Below are positions 1 to 8,915 of a stretch of DNA of 64,000 bases, one piece after another (position 1 is the stretch's first letter; each line of letters starts with the position of its first letter). The notes below the pieces were generated by a model that saw only the letters and a program-made list of their open reading frames with translations, was not told where the DNA came from and did not search any database. The translations under genes were made by a program, and so were the position numbers. The DNA comes from Burkholderia multivorans ATCC BAA-247 (GTDB taxonomy: Bacteria; Pseudomonadota; Gammaproteobacteria; Burkholderiales; Burkholderiaceae), in contig NZ_CP009832.1 of the NCBI RefSeq assembly GCF_000959525.1, positions 992,001 through 1,056,000 on the forward strand, given 5' to 3'.

Positions 1-71
1 CGCTCGGCCGCTCGCGCGAAATGCAGTTCTTCCGCGACCGCAACGAAATAGCGCAGTACTCTGAGTTCCAA
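1..71 (-). CDS. LysR-family transcriptional regulator, N-terminal fragment
   Basis: Only the first 23 codons are inside the window; the gene continues past the left edge. The translation from a TTG codon (bases 71-69) reads like a LysR helix-turn-helix start, with the hallmark VAVAEELHFARAAER. An AGGAGG ribosome-binding site lies five bases upstream, which decides the TTG start. It is similar in protein, not DNA, to the complete LysR at 17886-18794. It is transcribed away from the tLST, so it is probably not part of that operon. Target and ligand cannot be told. Confidence 0.8.
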   Translation of the reverse strand, partial: MELRVLRYFVAVAEELHFARAAE

Positions 72-303
72 TGCGGCCTCCTGTTTGCCTCGTTCCTGGC
101 CTGCGTCCACCTCATGCGGATTGCGCCTCGCTTTCTCCTTCGATGATTGGCAAGAGGTTCCGGCGTTGCATGCTTGCCTATTCGGATAGGCAGATCGCAT
201 CCGAAAATTACGGAGGTTGAGGCGGAACGCTACCTGGCCGAAGACCTGAGAACCTCAATCGCCGCGACGCTGCACTACCGCCTGATCCACAGGTTCAATT
301 CAA
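72..303. promoter_or_regulatory. Intergenic region between LysR start and degP end
   Basis: No convincing gene is seen here. A 7-bp inverted repeat, TGCCTAT/ATAGGCA with a TCGG loop (175-192), lies about 100 bp upstream of the LysR start. It could be a LysR operator or part of the tLST boundary. No insertion-sequence end or duplicated target site is recognisable. Confidence 0.35.
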
Positions 304-1455
304 TCAATTCCCGGGTTGCAGCTCCACACGCACCTCGCGCGATTTGCCGGCCCGTTCCACTGACAAGACCACCACATCGCCGACCTTCCTGTCGTCTAGC
401 CGCGCGAGCAGCTTAGCCACATCGTCCGTCGCCTTACCATCAACACCGATGATGCGGTCGCCCGGCACGATGCCTTGCGGCGTGACTTCGACACCCGCGA
501 GGCCGGCCTTGTGCGCTGCCGAACCCGGGGTAACACGCAGCACGAACACGCCCTTGCTTCCAGTCAGCGCCAGCAGGCGCTGATTGAGCTGTTCGTCCAC
601 CTCGATGCCGAGCGCCGGACGGATGTACTTACCGGTCTTGATGAGTTGCGGCACCACGCGCATGACGGTGTCCACCGGCACGGCGAAACCGATCCCGGCC
701 GAGGCGCCGGAAGGGCTGTAGATCGCCGTGTTGATGCCGATGAGCCGCCCCGCCGAATCGAGCAAGGGGCCACCGGAGTTGCCAGGGTTGATGGCGGCGT
801 CGGTCTGGATCAGGTGATCGATGGCCGCTCCGCCCGCTTCTCCGGGTAACGAGCGGTCGAGCGCGGAGACGATACCAGTGGTGAGCGTCCAGTCCAGGCC
901 GAAGGGGTTGCCGATAGCGAACACCTTCTGACCTACCTTGAGGTCGGCGCTGGTGCCGACCGGCACGGCCGGTGGGCGCTTGAAACCGACGCCGATCTTG
1001 AGCACGGCGATGTCATGCGCGGGGCTCGTCCCCACCAGCGCGGCCTGGTAGTCGCGGCCGTCGGCGAGTTTGACGGTGGCTTCGGACGCGCCCTGGATGA
1101 CATGGAAGTTGGTGACAACGTGGCCGGCGTCGTCCCAGATGAAGCCCGAGCCTGTACCGCGCGGCACGGAGAACACGTTGCGCGTCCAGACATCGCGTAC
1201 TAATTGCGCGGTGGTGATGTAGACCACCGAGGCGCGCGATTTTTCGAACAGTTCGATGGTGGCTTTCTCGTCCGCCGCCAGATCGCCACGCGCCGTCACG
1301 GTGCGTTCTGCCGCCTCGCGCGGACTGAACCAGGCCTCGATGGCGGGCAGGAACTGCCACAGCAGCATGAGCGCGGCAATACAGACGGTGATGAAGAGCC
1401 AGCGCCGAACGAAGTGGTCCGGCGCGGGGCGTTGGTACGGGTCGGGGTAGGCCAT
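304..1455 (-). CDS. degP: DegP/HtrA-type serine protease with one PDZ domain (tLST DegP)
   Basis: This is a 383-residue S1C (trypsin-like) protease that should degrade or refold damaged envelope proteins. The start was chosen at MAYPDP because AGGAG sits just upstream. A membrane anchor lies at about residues 18-38 instead of a cleavable signal, so it resembles DegS in topology. The catalytic triad is visible: His118 (VTNFHVI), Asp148 (AHDIAVLKI) and Ser227 (NPGNSGGP). One PDZ domain follows at about 280-370, whereas classical DegP has two. It is the last gene of the tLST operon, 23 bp after the M48 protease gene. Confidence 0.92.
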   Translation of the reverse strand: MAYPDPYQRPAPDHFVRRWLFITVCIAALMLLWQFLPAIEAWFSPREAAERTVTARGDLAADEKATIELFEKSRASVVYITTAQLVRDVWTRNVFSVPRGTGSGFIWDDAGHVVTNFHVIQGASEATVKLADGRDYQAALVGTSPAHDIAVLKIGVGFKRPPAVPVGTSADLKVGQKVFAIGNPFGLDWTLTTGIVSALDRSLPGEAGGAAIDHLIQTDAAINPGNSGGPLLDSAGRLIGINTAIYSPSGASAGIGFAVPVDTVMRVVPQLIKTGKYIRPALGIEVDEQLNQRLLALTGSKGVFVLRVTPGSAAHKAGLAGVEVTPQGIVPGDRIIGVDGKATDDVAKLLARLDDRKVGDVVVLSVERAGKSREVRVELQPGN

Positions 1456-1478
1456 GAGAAGTCTCCTGTTGAGGGCAA

Positions 1479-2435
1479 TCAGCGCCACAGCCCGCTCGGG
1501 CGCCAGCGCGGCGTCGCAGCGGATTCCGGCAAGAAATGGGTCTCGTGAAACGGCAACGCTGATGCTGGCCTGGGCGCCAACGTCAGCAGGCGTGAGATGC
1601 ACTCTTGTGTTGCCGGATGCGTGCGCAACCAGGAGGGCTCGGGATTGCCCCATCCCGGCCACAGCCAGGCACGCCAGGAGCGGCTGACCCGCTCGATTTT
1701 CGCCAGCGCAGACGCAAGCCCGTGCGGGTCGCCCGTCAGTTCCGCCGCGAGGCGGTCAGCGTCGAACTCACGCACGCGAGACAAGCCGAGCTGTGCGAGC
1801 AGGGCCAGCTGGGGCGATGCGGCCAATAACAATAGACCAGGCCAATAGACCTCCGCCGCCCCAACCAGCAGCGCGGGCAGGCTGAGCAGGATCGCGATCT
1901 GTCCCATGAGGGCCAGCAGGCTCGTGAGGCGACTGACGGAATCCGCCAGCCCCATGACGCGCAAATCCTCATTGGCGATGTGCGCGACTTCATGCGCGAG
2001 CACACCCGCCAGCTCGCGTGGGCTCAGGCTGCGCAGCAGGCCATCGGTGAGGGCGATCGATGCCTCCTGCTTCGATCCGGTGGCGAAGGCGTTGACGACG
2101 GCACTGGGCACATAGTGCGGCACCGGCGTGGCGGGCAAACCGGCACGGGCGGACAGCTCGCGCAACAGGGCCCAAATCTCGGGGGCTTCGTGCGGGTGCA
2201 AAGCCCGTGCGCGGTACAGGCGCAAGGTCAAGGCGGATGCGGCTGCCGGTTCCAGCAGCAGCGTGCCTGCAACTGCAAACAGCGCGAGCCACAGGCCGCC
2301 TTCCCCAAACGGCAGTCTCCCTGCTGCGGCTGCGATCCCGACCAGGGTCAGAACCAACAGCCCGGTCTGCAGGCGGTTGAGCCAGCGGTGTTGCAACAGC
2401 GCCGCGCGCGGATCACTGGGATGATGACGGGTCAT
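1479..2435 (-). CDS. M48-family (HtpX-like) membrane zinc metalloprotease
   Basis: A 318-residue integral membrane peptidase. The zinc-binding motif HEVAHIANE lies near residue 148, and a second glutamate is likely in the SRVREFDADRLA segment. Membrane segments flank the catalytic site at about 20-60 and 170-215. HtpX relatives cut damaged inner-membrane proteins and cooperate with FtsH, which is also in this operon. The chosen ATG (MTRHHPSD) overlaps the end of psiE by 23 bp; an upstream in-frame extension is open but falls inside psiE. It corresponds to the M48 protein listed as an unnamed ORF near the end of the tLST. Confidence 0.88.
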   Translation of the reverse strand: MTRHHPSDPRAALLQHRWLNRLQTGLLVLTLVGIAAAAGRLPFGEGGLWLALFAVAGTLLLEPAAASALTLRLYRARALHPHEAPEIWALLRELSARAGLPATPVPHYVPSAVVNAFATGSKQEASIALTDGLLRSLSPRELAGVLAHEVAHIANEDLRVMGLADSVSRLTSLLALMGQIAILLSLPALLVGAAEVYWPGLLLLAASPQLALLAQLGLSRVREFDADRLAAELTGDPHGLASALAKIERVSRSWRAWLWPGWGNPEPSWLRTHPATQECISRLLTLAPRPASALPFHETHFLPESAATPRWRPSGLWR

Positions 2436-2910
2436 GCTCAGAGGTCTCGGCGGCGCGGTCGCCGCGCTCGCGCAGCAGCCAGTAGGTCGCACCCAGAGCC
2501 AGCGTGGCGCCTGCCAGCGCGGCAATCTTTGCGGGGCTCGCCTCGGGGTCAAGGATCACGAACTTGCGCGCCAGCGCGATCAGACCGATGAGGATCACGG
2601 TCTTGACCTGGATGATGCTGTCCCGACGCAGCGCCACGCGCACGATGGAATGCTTGAACTCCATCGCGATCAAGAGCGTCATGATCATGCCGAACACACT
2701 CTGGAATACCTTGTGATCCAGGGGATTGAAGGCATCGAGGACCAGCAGCGTGAAGACGATGGCGATGAGCTGGAACAGCGACACCACGATGATGACGGCA
2801 ATTACCGCCGACAGCACGAGCGCGACGACCTGCTCGAAGCGCTCGTAAAAACTCATGATGGCCCATTGGTCACGGAAGACCTGAAATGGATTGCGGCCTG
2901 TTGACTTCAT
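2413..2910 (-). CDS. psiE: PsiE-family inner-membrane protein
   Basis: A 165-residue protein with four hydrophobic segments (about 28-58, 75-95, 108-125 and 130-145). It matches the phosphate-starvation-inducible PsiE family, whose biochemical role is unknown. Its ATG overlaps the kefB stop codon (ATGA), indicating translational coupling. psiE next to kefB is a constant part of the tLST. The C-terminus is hydrophilic and acidic. Confidence 0.88.
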   Translation of the reverse strand: MKSTGRNPFQVFRDQWAIMSFYERFEQVVALVLSAVIAVIIVVSLFQLIAIVFTLLVLDAFNPLDHKVFQSVFGMIMTLLIAMEFKHSIVRVALRRDSIIQVKTVILIGLIALARKFVILDPEASPAKIAALAGATLALGATYWLLRERGDRAAETSEHDPSSSQ

Positions 2911-4622
2911 GCAGATGGACTCCCTGCGACATTGCCGCTGTCGAGACGGCGGCGCATCGCACTGATGTTTCGTTCGACGAGCTCGGCCGACATGCCAAGC
3001 GACGACATCACTTGTTCCGCCAGCCCAAGGCCTGCGGCAAAGGATTGCTGGTACACACGCACGTTGGGCATGGCGCGAAATGCATCGGCCGCGGTCGTAC
3101 TTCTGCATGACACCCACAAGGTCAGCGCCGGACGGCGCTCGGCAATCGCCTGGGCGATGCGCAACGCTTGCTGGGCATGGGCGAACGTCAGCACCACCAA
3201 GTGCGCATGCGTCAAGCCGGCAGCCAGCAAGGTATCGGGCCGACTGGCATCGCCATGGAACACCGGCGCGCCGGCGGCACGCGCGGCCTCGACCTTCTGC
3301 GCGTCCGCCTCCAGCAGCAGATGCGCTACGCCGGCGTGGCGAAGAATCTCGCTGACTGTCAGGCCAAGCTCGCCCGCGCCGCAAACGATGACATGGTCTC
3401 GATATCGCGCCGTCTGCGCGGCGATCTCGACTTCTTCAGCCTGGGGTGGCTGAATGACGCCGCCGGTGCGGCTCAAGAACCGGGCAAGTACATCGTGATG
3501 GCGGATCAGTAGCGGTGCCAGGGCCATGCTGAGCACCAGCGCGACCAGCATGGGTTGGACGACGGTCGCGGGGATCAGATGCTGCTGCAAGACCGTGCCC
3601 AACAACAGCAGGGCGAACTCGCCGCCGTGCCCCAACGCTATGCCCGTGCGCCAGGCATCGAGGGCGGACAGGCGCGTCGCCCGCAAGGCCAGCGTATTGA
3701 GCAGGATCTTGACCGGTACCAGCACCACCAGCCACGCCAGCACCGCCAGCGGTGCCGAAAGAATCTGTGCTGCGTCCAATTGCAGGCCGATGGTCACGAA
3801 GAACACGCCCGACAACACATCGCGAAACGGCCTGAGGTGGCTTTCCATGTGGTGCCGGAAGTCGCTCTCGCCCAGCACCATCCCGGCGAGGAAGGCCCCC
3901 AGGGCGGCGGATACGCCGACCGCGTGCGCAGCGGCGGCGGCAGCCACCACCACGCACAAGGAGACGAGCACGAACGATTCCTCGTGGCCCCGCCGCGCCA
4001 CCCAGCCCAGCAGGCCATGCAACAGACGGCGCGAGGCGAGGGCCGCTGCCGCGAACAGCAGCAGCACACCGAACACTTCGAGCAGCACATGCTCGATCTT
4101 CGGCGACTCGCCGCGCGCCCAGATCGCCAGCAAGGCCAGCAGGGGCACGCTGGCCAGGTCCTGAAAGACCAGCACGGCGATGGCACTGCGGCCGTGGCGG
4201 GTGGTGAGCTCGCCTTGGTCGGCCAGTTGTCGGCTGACCAGCGCCGTGGACGACATGGCCGCCGCAGTGCCGAGCAGCGCGGCGCTCTGGCCGGGCTGCC
4301 CCAGCCACATCAATAGCAGGATCAGCGGCGGGGCCACGGCGATCATCTGCAGAGCGCCCGCCATCAGCACCGTCCTGCGGGCGAGCCAGAAGTGTCCGAG
4401 GGAGAATTCCAGTCCGACCATGAACAACAGCAGCGCCACGCCCAGCTCGGACAGAAAGGTCAGCGTCTCCCCCGGCGCGATCACGCCGATGACTGAGGGG
4501 CCCAGTACAACGCCGACAGAGAGATACCCCAGCAAGGCGGGCACTCTGAACGCCGCCGTCGCCATCGCCGCCAGGCTGCAAGCCGCCAGCAGGATTAGCG
4601 TAGCGCCGAGCAAGCCCTGCAT
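2907..4622 (-). CDS. kefB: KefB-type cation/proton antiporter with RCK/TrkA-N domain
   Basis: A 571-residue CPA2 antiporter. About twelve transmembrane segments fill residues 5-385 (GLEFSLG and GHGGEFALLL are typical motifs). A cytosolic Rossmann TrkA-N domain follows from about 405 (VIVCGAGELGLTVSE is the nucleotide-binding loop). Kef proteins release potassium and acidify the cytoplasm to protect against electrophiles such as methylglyoxal. No dedicated KefF/KefG ancillary subunit gene is nearby. The gene starts three bases after the thioredoxin stop and overlaps psiE. Confidence 0.92.
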   Translation of the reverse strand: MQGLLGATLILLAACSLAAMATAAFRVPALLGYLSVGVVLGPSVIGVIAPGETLTFLSELGVALLLFMVGLEFSLGHFWLARRTVLMAGALQMIAVAPPLILLLMWLGQPGQSAALLGTAAAMSSTALVSRQLADQGELTTRHGRSAIAVLVFQDLASVPLLALLAIWARGESPKIEHVLLEVFGVLLLFAAAALASRRLLHGLLGWVARRGHEESFVLVSLCVVVAAAAAAHAVGVSAALGAFLAGMVLGESDFRHHMESHLRPFRDVLSGVFFVTIGLQLDAAQILSAPLAVLAWLVVLVPVKILLNTLALRATRLSALDAWRTGIALGHGGEFALLLLGTVLQQHLIPATVVQPMLVALVLSMALAPLLIRHHDVLARFLSRTGGVIQPPQAEEVEIAAQTARYRDHVIVCGAGELGLTVSEILRHAGVAHLLLEADAQKVEAARAAGAPVFHGDASRPDTLLAAGLTHAHLVVLTFAHAQQALRIAQAIAERRPALTLWVSCRSTTAADAFRAMPNVRVYQQSFAAGLGLAEQVMSSLGMSAELVERNISAMRRRLDSGNVAGSPSA

Positions 4623-4625
4623 CGG

Positions 4626-5066
4626 TCAGCGCCCCACTTGCGTCGACGTCCAGCGCACGATGTCCTGCGCGCCCATCGCGCCGGCCTGACGGGCGATCTC
4701 CCGCCCACCTTGGAACAGGGCGAGCGTCGGGATGCTGCGGATACCGAACTGCGCGGCCAGGTGGGGCTCAGCCTCGGTATTCACCTTCGCCAGCCGGATC
4801 CTCGGTTCGAGCTGGTGCGCCGCTTGCTGGAACTGTGGCGCCATCATCTTGCACGGCCCGCACCATGGCGCCCAGAAATCGACCAGCAGCGGCAAATCGC
4901 TGCGCTCCACGTGGCGCGAGAATGTTGCCGTGGTCAACTCGATGGGCTCGCCCGTGAACAAAGGCTGCTGGCAGCGGCCGCAGTTGGGATGTTCCGATAC
5001 CTTCGCAGTCGGTACGCGGTTGATGGACTGGCAATGCGGGCAGACGAGGTGAAGATCATTCTTCAT
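4626..5066 (-). CDS. trx: Thioredoxin 2-type protein with N-terminal zinc finger
   Basis: A 146-residue cytosolic disulfide reductase of the TrxC (Trx2) type. The N-terminus holds two CxxC pairs (CPHC near residue 9 and CGRC near 29) that bind zinc in Trx2, and the active site is WCGPC. The cis-proline loop is GIRSIPTLALF. In E. coli Trx2 is an oxidative-stress reductase. It is the trxLHR/trxGI gene of the tLST. Its ATG overlaps the 3' end of the preceding gene by 11 bp, so expression is coupled. Confidence 0.93.
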   Translation of the reverse strand: MKNDLHLVCPHCQSINRVPTAKVSEHPNCGRCQQPLFTGEPIELTTATFSRHVERSDLPLLVDFWAPWCGPCKMMAPQFQQAAHQLEPRIRLAKVNTEAEPHLAAQFGIRSIPTLALFQGGREIARQAGAMGAQDIVRWTSTQVGR

Positions 5067-6201
5067 GGTTCGCCTCCTTGGACCACAGTGAGGCTGCCGC
5101 GCTTCGGGTCACAGACAATGCCGACCAATCAACGCCTTGGAGCCAATCGTTCCCGTCTTTGCTTACTCCGGCCTCTTCCAAATGAGCAGCGATGAACGCT
5201 TCGGCCTGCATGAGCCACCTTTGGACAGTATCTTCCTGACTAGGAATCAGCAGGATTTCAGAGACGCTGCTGGCATCGAGCCCGTCCACACGGATAAGCA
5301 GAAAAATGCGCCGCCACAAACGCGGCATGTCCTTCAGCAGGTCGAATGCAAAAGCGAACTCGCTCGACCGATCAACTAGCTCCTCCTGTTCTGCGATCGT
5401 TGCGGCATCGGGATGCTGACTGTCAGCGATGATATCGGCCAGCCTGAGTGTGTCATCGGGCTGATAAAATTCGAAGACTTCCTCTTCCACCATGGCCTCG
5501 GCGACGTCCTGGGCATCCGCTTCGACCGGCGCGTCCAGAGAAACGAATTCGCCAAATTGCCGGCTGTTTGCCACTTCGTGATCCAGGACGGCGAACAGAT
5601 GCTTCAGAAGACCGAAGTAAGCCGCTTTTTCTTCCGGCACGGATTGCCATTCCACCTCAGCTTGGACAATCGCTTCATCCACCACGTCGCGCAGCGTCGG
5701 ATAATCGCGTGGTAAATCGCCGACGGCCCGCAGATAAGCCAGCTCACGCCTTGCGACAGCCTCAAGTTTCGACAGTAGAGGCATTCGGGTCACTTTGGCC
5801 TCATGGGCGGCTGACGCGGGGTTTGCGGCAATTCGCACCTTGAGCTCGCGCAAGCGCTCGCGTCGTGCTTTGCGCTTGATTTGATCCTGAGCATGCAGTC
5901 GGTCAAAATGCTTCTTGGCCTGACGGAACAACGACTGTGCGAGCATCTGCGCGAGGGGCGTCAGCTCGTCATGTGATGCAGTAACGCTGACAATCTTTTT
6001 GCCGGGCAGGTGCATATAGCCACTGGCCAGAAATTGCCGCTTGGTCTTGTCGCGATCAAGGACGATTTGAAGTCGCGCTGAATCTTTAGTGTGTTTGTCG
6101 AGCAATGGCTTGAGGTCGCGCTCGATCACATTTCCCAAAGCTCTCTGCCAAGGTTCATGAAACTCTTTGTCGATAGCTCGATAGCTATATTGCATCTGCA
6201 T
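5056..6201 (-). CDS. tLST orf11-type hybrid: HPF/RaiA-like N-terminus and sigma-factor-like C-terminus
   Basis: A 381-residue protein annotated only as hypothetical in most tLSTs. Residues 1-115 resemble the ribosome hibernation factor HPF/RaiA (alternating strands and helices, then a long basic helix rich in KRKARRERL). Residues 150-260 are acidic. Residues 270-380 resemble sigma-factor region 4 (LRLADIIAD, PRLWRRIFLLIRVDGL, ASSVSEILLI). The start was chosen at MQMQY because AAGGAG stands seven bases upstream; an ATG 21 bp earlier lacks one. Domain assignment is by eye, so ribosome or polymerase binding is inference. Confidence 0.7.
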   Translation of the reverse strand: MQMQYSYRAIDKEFHEPWQRALGNVIERDLKPLLDKHTKDSARLQIVLDRDKTKRQFLASGYMHLPGKKIVSVTASHDELTPLAQMLAQSLFRQAKKHFDRLHAQDQIKRKARRERLRELKVRIAANPASAAHEAKVTRMPLLSKLEAVARRELAYLRAVGDLPRDYPTLRDVVDEAIVQAEVEWQSVPEEKAAYFGLLKHLFAVLDHEVANSRQFGEFVSLDAPVEADAQDVAEAMVEEEVFEFYQPDDTLRLADIIADSQHPDAATIAEQEELVDRSSEFAFAFDLLKDMPRLWRRIFLLIRVDGLDASSVSEILLIPSQEDTVQRWLMQAEAFIAAHLEEAGVSKDGNDWLQGVDWSALSVTRSAAASLWSKEANHEE

Positions 6202-6280
6202 GTATGACTCCTTCGATGTCATTTCTATGGAGGCATGAATCGAGGATGCTCATATCCATAGATTTTGGTTTGGCACGCTC

Positions 6281-6892
6281 TTACCCCAGGCGCGATTTGC
6301 GAAGACTCCAACTCAAGAACAAAAGCGTGACGCCATAGACTGCCGCATGGAAACCCAACAACCAGCCTGCGGCCACGAATGACTCGACCGGACGGGTAAA
6401 AACTATCCACAAGACGATAGCGCCAAGGATAATCGAGAGCAGTCCACTGAGGGCAAGCCAGATTTCGCCCTTGATTTCCCGACGCAGCCGAACGGCGGCG
6501 GATATCTCCAGCACACCGGTGAAAATCGCCCAGAAGCCCACGCTAGCCCATAAAAAAGAAGCCAAGACTATCGTGGCGACCCAAGGAGCAACCAGGACGA
6601 CGACGCCCGTAAGTATGCCGACAATGCCGCTGAACAGCAGCCAGCCCCAGCGCTCTTTTTTCTGGATATGGCGCACCGCTGCAAACAAGTTGAACGCGCC
6701 ATTGACCAAGGAAAATGCGCCGAACACGATGGTCATGGCCAACAGAGCCGATTGTGGCATCCAGAACGCGAGGGCTGCAAAAATCAATGCCAAGACACCG
6801 CGCAGCGCAAAAAGCCACCAATTTTGGCTCAGCGAACACAGTGCTTTGGTGGGCTCATCCTCATTGGAATTGGCGATGGTGTCTGTGTTCAT
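6281..6892 (-). CDS. hdeD: HdeD-family acid/stress membrane protein
   Basis: A 203-residue inner-membrane protein with six predicted transmembrane helices between residues 25 and 195 (for example WWLFALRGVLALIFAALAF). This is the usual layout and length of HdeD, which in E. coli supports acid resistance at high cell density. Its molecular activity is not known. The C-terminus ends in basic residues, as expected for a cytosolic tail. It is hdeDGI of the tLST, separated from the upstream yfdX gene by a strong hairpin (6947-6969). Confidence 0.9.
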   Translation of the reverse strand: MNTDTIANSNEDEPTKALCSLSQNWWLFALRGVLALIFAALAFWMPQSALLAMTIVFGAFSLVNGAFNLFAAVRHIQKKERWGWLLFSGIVGILTGVVVLVAPWVATIVLASFLWASVGFWAIFTGVLEISAAVRLRREIKGEIWLALSGLLSIILGAIVLWIVFTRPVESFVAAGWLLGFHAAVYGVTLLFLSWSLRKSRLG

Positions 6893-6946
6893 GCAATATC
6901 TCCTAAAGATCTAATGGGGTGAAAAATCAAACACTCCTGAGCCAAG

Positions 6947-6969
6947 AGAGGGGCGCGACGCGCCCCTCT
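6947..6969 (-). terminator. Strong palindrome between yfdX and hdeD
   Basis: Eleven-bp perfect arms, AGAGGGGCGCG and CGCGCCCCTCT, with a single-base centre. It lies in the 96-bp gap between the two genes. On the transcribed strand the nearest T-run is about 20 bases downstream, so it is more likely a partial terminator or an mRNA-processing or stability hairpin than a full terminator. Confidence 0.6.
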
Positions 6970-6988
6970 TACGCCCTATGCAGCGGTT

Positions 6989-7876
6989 TCAGAACAACTT
7001 GGACAGTTTTGCCTTGATTTCATCGAGCCAGCCTTTTCCGCCGCCTCCCCCAGCCGTCTTTTCCTTGACTTTCTTGAGTTCAGCGAACAGGGGCTCAAAG
7101 TCCTTCTTTTTTCCATAGCCCAGCAGTTCTGCCATTTCCAACTGCTGCCGCGCTTCGTTCAATAATGTCTCCAGGCGCTCATTGGACGCTTCGCCCCGCT
7201 GACCATCTTCCACCAAGGTCTCGGCGCGCTTCAGGAGCAGCCTGGCACGCAGGGTGGGCAGCGGAAGCACGCTGCGCGTCTCGACCAGCGTGCTGAGCGC
7301 TGCCTGCAGCGCGGCTTTGGCTTCTTCAATCTTGCCCTGATCGATCAGCGGCACGACTGACTTCACGGCTGCGGGATAGGACGCCAGAGGGATGTTGGTG
7401 ACCGCGATCACGATTTCACTGGCCAGCAAAGCCAGCACGAGACGTGCCTGTTGCACCTCGCCATGTTTGAGGGCATCCAGCGCCTCGTCAGTCATCGCCT
7501 CAATGGTTTCCGTGTTGGCGAACACGTCGTGCACGATGGTGCGCACATCAACGGGGGCCAGGGCGAGCGTTGGTTCGCGCGCAACGATCAGCTCCAGCTT
7601 TCCCGTCACTTCGGCCAGCGTTGCCAGTGCGCGTGCAGCGTCCTTGCCGTCAAGTGCGGCCAGCGCTGATTTGGTCAGCGCCAAGGCCGAGACGGCCTCA
7701 TCGAGGACTTGTTTACGTTTGTCTGCCGCCTGCGAGTCCGTTTCCTTCTGAACCTCTGGCTGTACCTCCGTGACAACTTCAGGCTTGGCCTCTGGACTGA
7801 CAGGAAGGCTGCTTACCGCGGCCTGTTCGTTAATTCCTTTGTTCGTCGCATTGGGATTCGGTGTTTGCTCATTCAT
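6989..7876 (-). CDS. yfdX1: YfdX-family protein without signal peptide
   Basis: A 295-residue protein with the YfdX helical repeat region at about 45-260 (pattern of DEAVSALALTKSALAALDGKD and LASYPAAVKSVVP). It is a paralogue of the next gene: both share an ALAPVDVR segment, an ASEIVI segment and a C-terminal GYGKK(K/A)DF motif. Unlike that gene it has no signal peptide; its first 50 residues are polar, rich in N, T, P and E. YfdX proteins are stress proteins controlled by EvgA in E. coli, with chaperone-like activity proposed. It probably acts in the cytosol. Confidence 0.88.
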   Translation of the reverse strand: MNEQTPNPNATNKGINEQAAVSSLPVSPEAKPEVVTEVQPEVQKETDSQAADKRKQVLDEAVSALALTKSALAALDGKDAARALATLAEVTGKLELIVAREPTLALAPVDVRTIVHDVFANTETIEAMTDEALDALKHGEVQQARLVLALLASEIVIAVTNIPLASYPAAVKSVVPLIDQGKIEEAKAALQAALSTLVETRSVLPLPTLRARLLLKRAETLVEDGQRGEASNERLETLLNEARQQLEMAELLGYGKKKDFEPLFAELKKVKEKTAGGGGGKGWLDEIKAKLSKLF

Positions 7877-7978
7877 GGTGACATGCCTCGTATGAGTTAG
7901 TGAAAATAGGCGAATCTATTGGGGCTGACTGCGAACATCGCGAGACTGACCGACCGAACAGTCGGCCCTTTCATCACC

Positions 7979-8893
7979 TCAAAACAGCTTTTGGATCCGC
8001 GTCTTCAACTCGTCGAACCATCCCTTGCCGCTTTTGCCTCCAGCCGACTTTTGCTCAATCGACTTCACCTGATCGAAGATGGGTTTGAAATCCGCCTTCT
8101 TGCCATAACCGAGGATCTGCGCCAGCTCGATCTCCGTGCGTACGGACGACAGCAAGGTGCTGAGCTCCTCGTTCTGCTTGGCATCGCGCTTGTCGGTCTC
8201 GGCCAGCTTTTCAGCTTTTGCCATCGCGGCTTCGGCCCGGAGCACGGGCAGAGGAAAGGCGACCGAGGTCACCACCAGCGTGTTCAGTGCTCGGGCGAGT
8301 TCCGCCTTGGCGTCGTCGATCTTGCCGCTGTCGATGAGCCGTGCGGCCGACTTGATCGCTGCCGGGTACGTTGCCATCGGCAGGTTGTCGGTTTCGATCA
8401 CGATTTCGCTGGCCAGATTGGCAACGATGGGCCGGGCCTTTTGCACCTCGCCATCACCCAACAACTCCCGAGACAACTTGACCGCTTTCTTTACCGATTC
8501 CACGTTGGCGTGGATATCGTGGGTGATGACGCGTACATCGACCGGCGCCAAGGCAAGTTTGGCGTCGCGTGCCAATACCAGTTCCAGCTTTCCGCTGGCC
8601 AGTTCCAGCGCAGCGAGCGCCTCCTTGGTCTTCTTTGCATCAAGGAGGGTCAAAGCCTCCTGGGTCTTGGTGAGCGCCGTGATGGCGTCTTGAGTGAGCT
8701 CGGCACGCTTTTTATCGGCTTCCCGGGCGGCCTTGTCATCTACCTGTGGCTGTGCCGCCTTGGATGCGGCAGAGGGTGCTGCAGCACCTGGGCTAGAACC
8801 TGCCGCCGATTGGGCCAGAGCCGGTCCGCTCAGTCCGACGACGACCGCCAGGGCAAGTGCGGAGAAGGTGTATTGTGGCTGTTTGATATTCAT
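7979..8893 (-). CDS. yfdX2: YfdX-family protein with signal peptide
   Basis: A 304-residue secreted paralogue of the yfdX gene at 6989-7876. A clear Sec signal occupies residues 1-27 (basic start, hydrophobic ALALAVVVGL core, ending ALAQ), followed by an Ala/Ser/Pro-rich linker and the YfdX domain from about 70. The start was chosen at MNIKQ because AGGAG lies ten bases upstream. With the cytosolic paralogue, the operon provides one YfdX on each side of the inner membrane. Confidence 0.9.
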   Translation of the reverse strand: MNIKQPQYTFSALALAVVVGLSGPALAQSAAGSSPGAAAPSAASKAAQPQVDDKAAREADKKRAELTQDAITALTKTQEALTLLDAKKTKEALAALELASGKLELVLARDAKLALAPVDVRVITHDIHANVESVKKAVKLSRELLGDGEVQKARPIVANLASEIVIETDNLPMATYPAAIKSAARLIDSGKIDDAKAELARALNTLVVTSVAFPLPVLRAEAAMAKAEKLAETDKRDAKQNEELSTLLSSVRTEIELAQILGYGKKADFKPIFDQVKSIEQKSAGGKSGKGWFDELKTRIQKLF

Positions 8894-8915
8894 GATCTTG
8901 GGCTCCTGATTGAAG

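Noticed and set aside
147-416. An 89-codon plus-strand frame at the left end
   Set aside because: It runs into degP on the opposite strand and has no features of a real protein.
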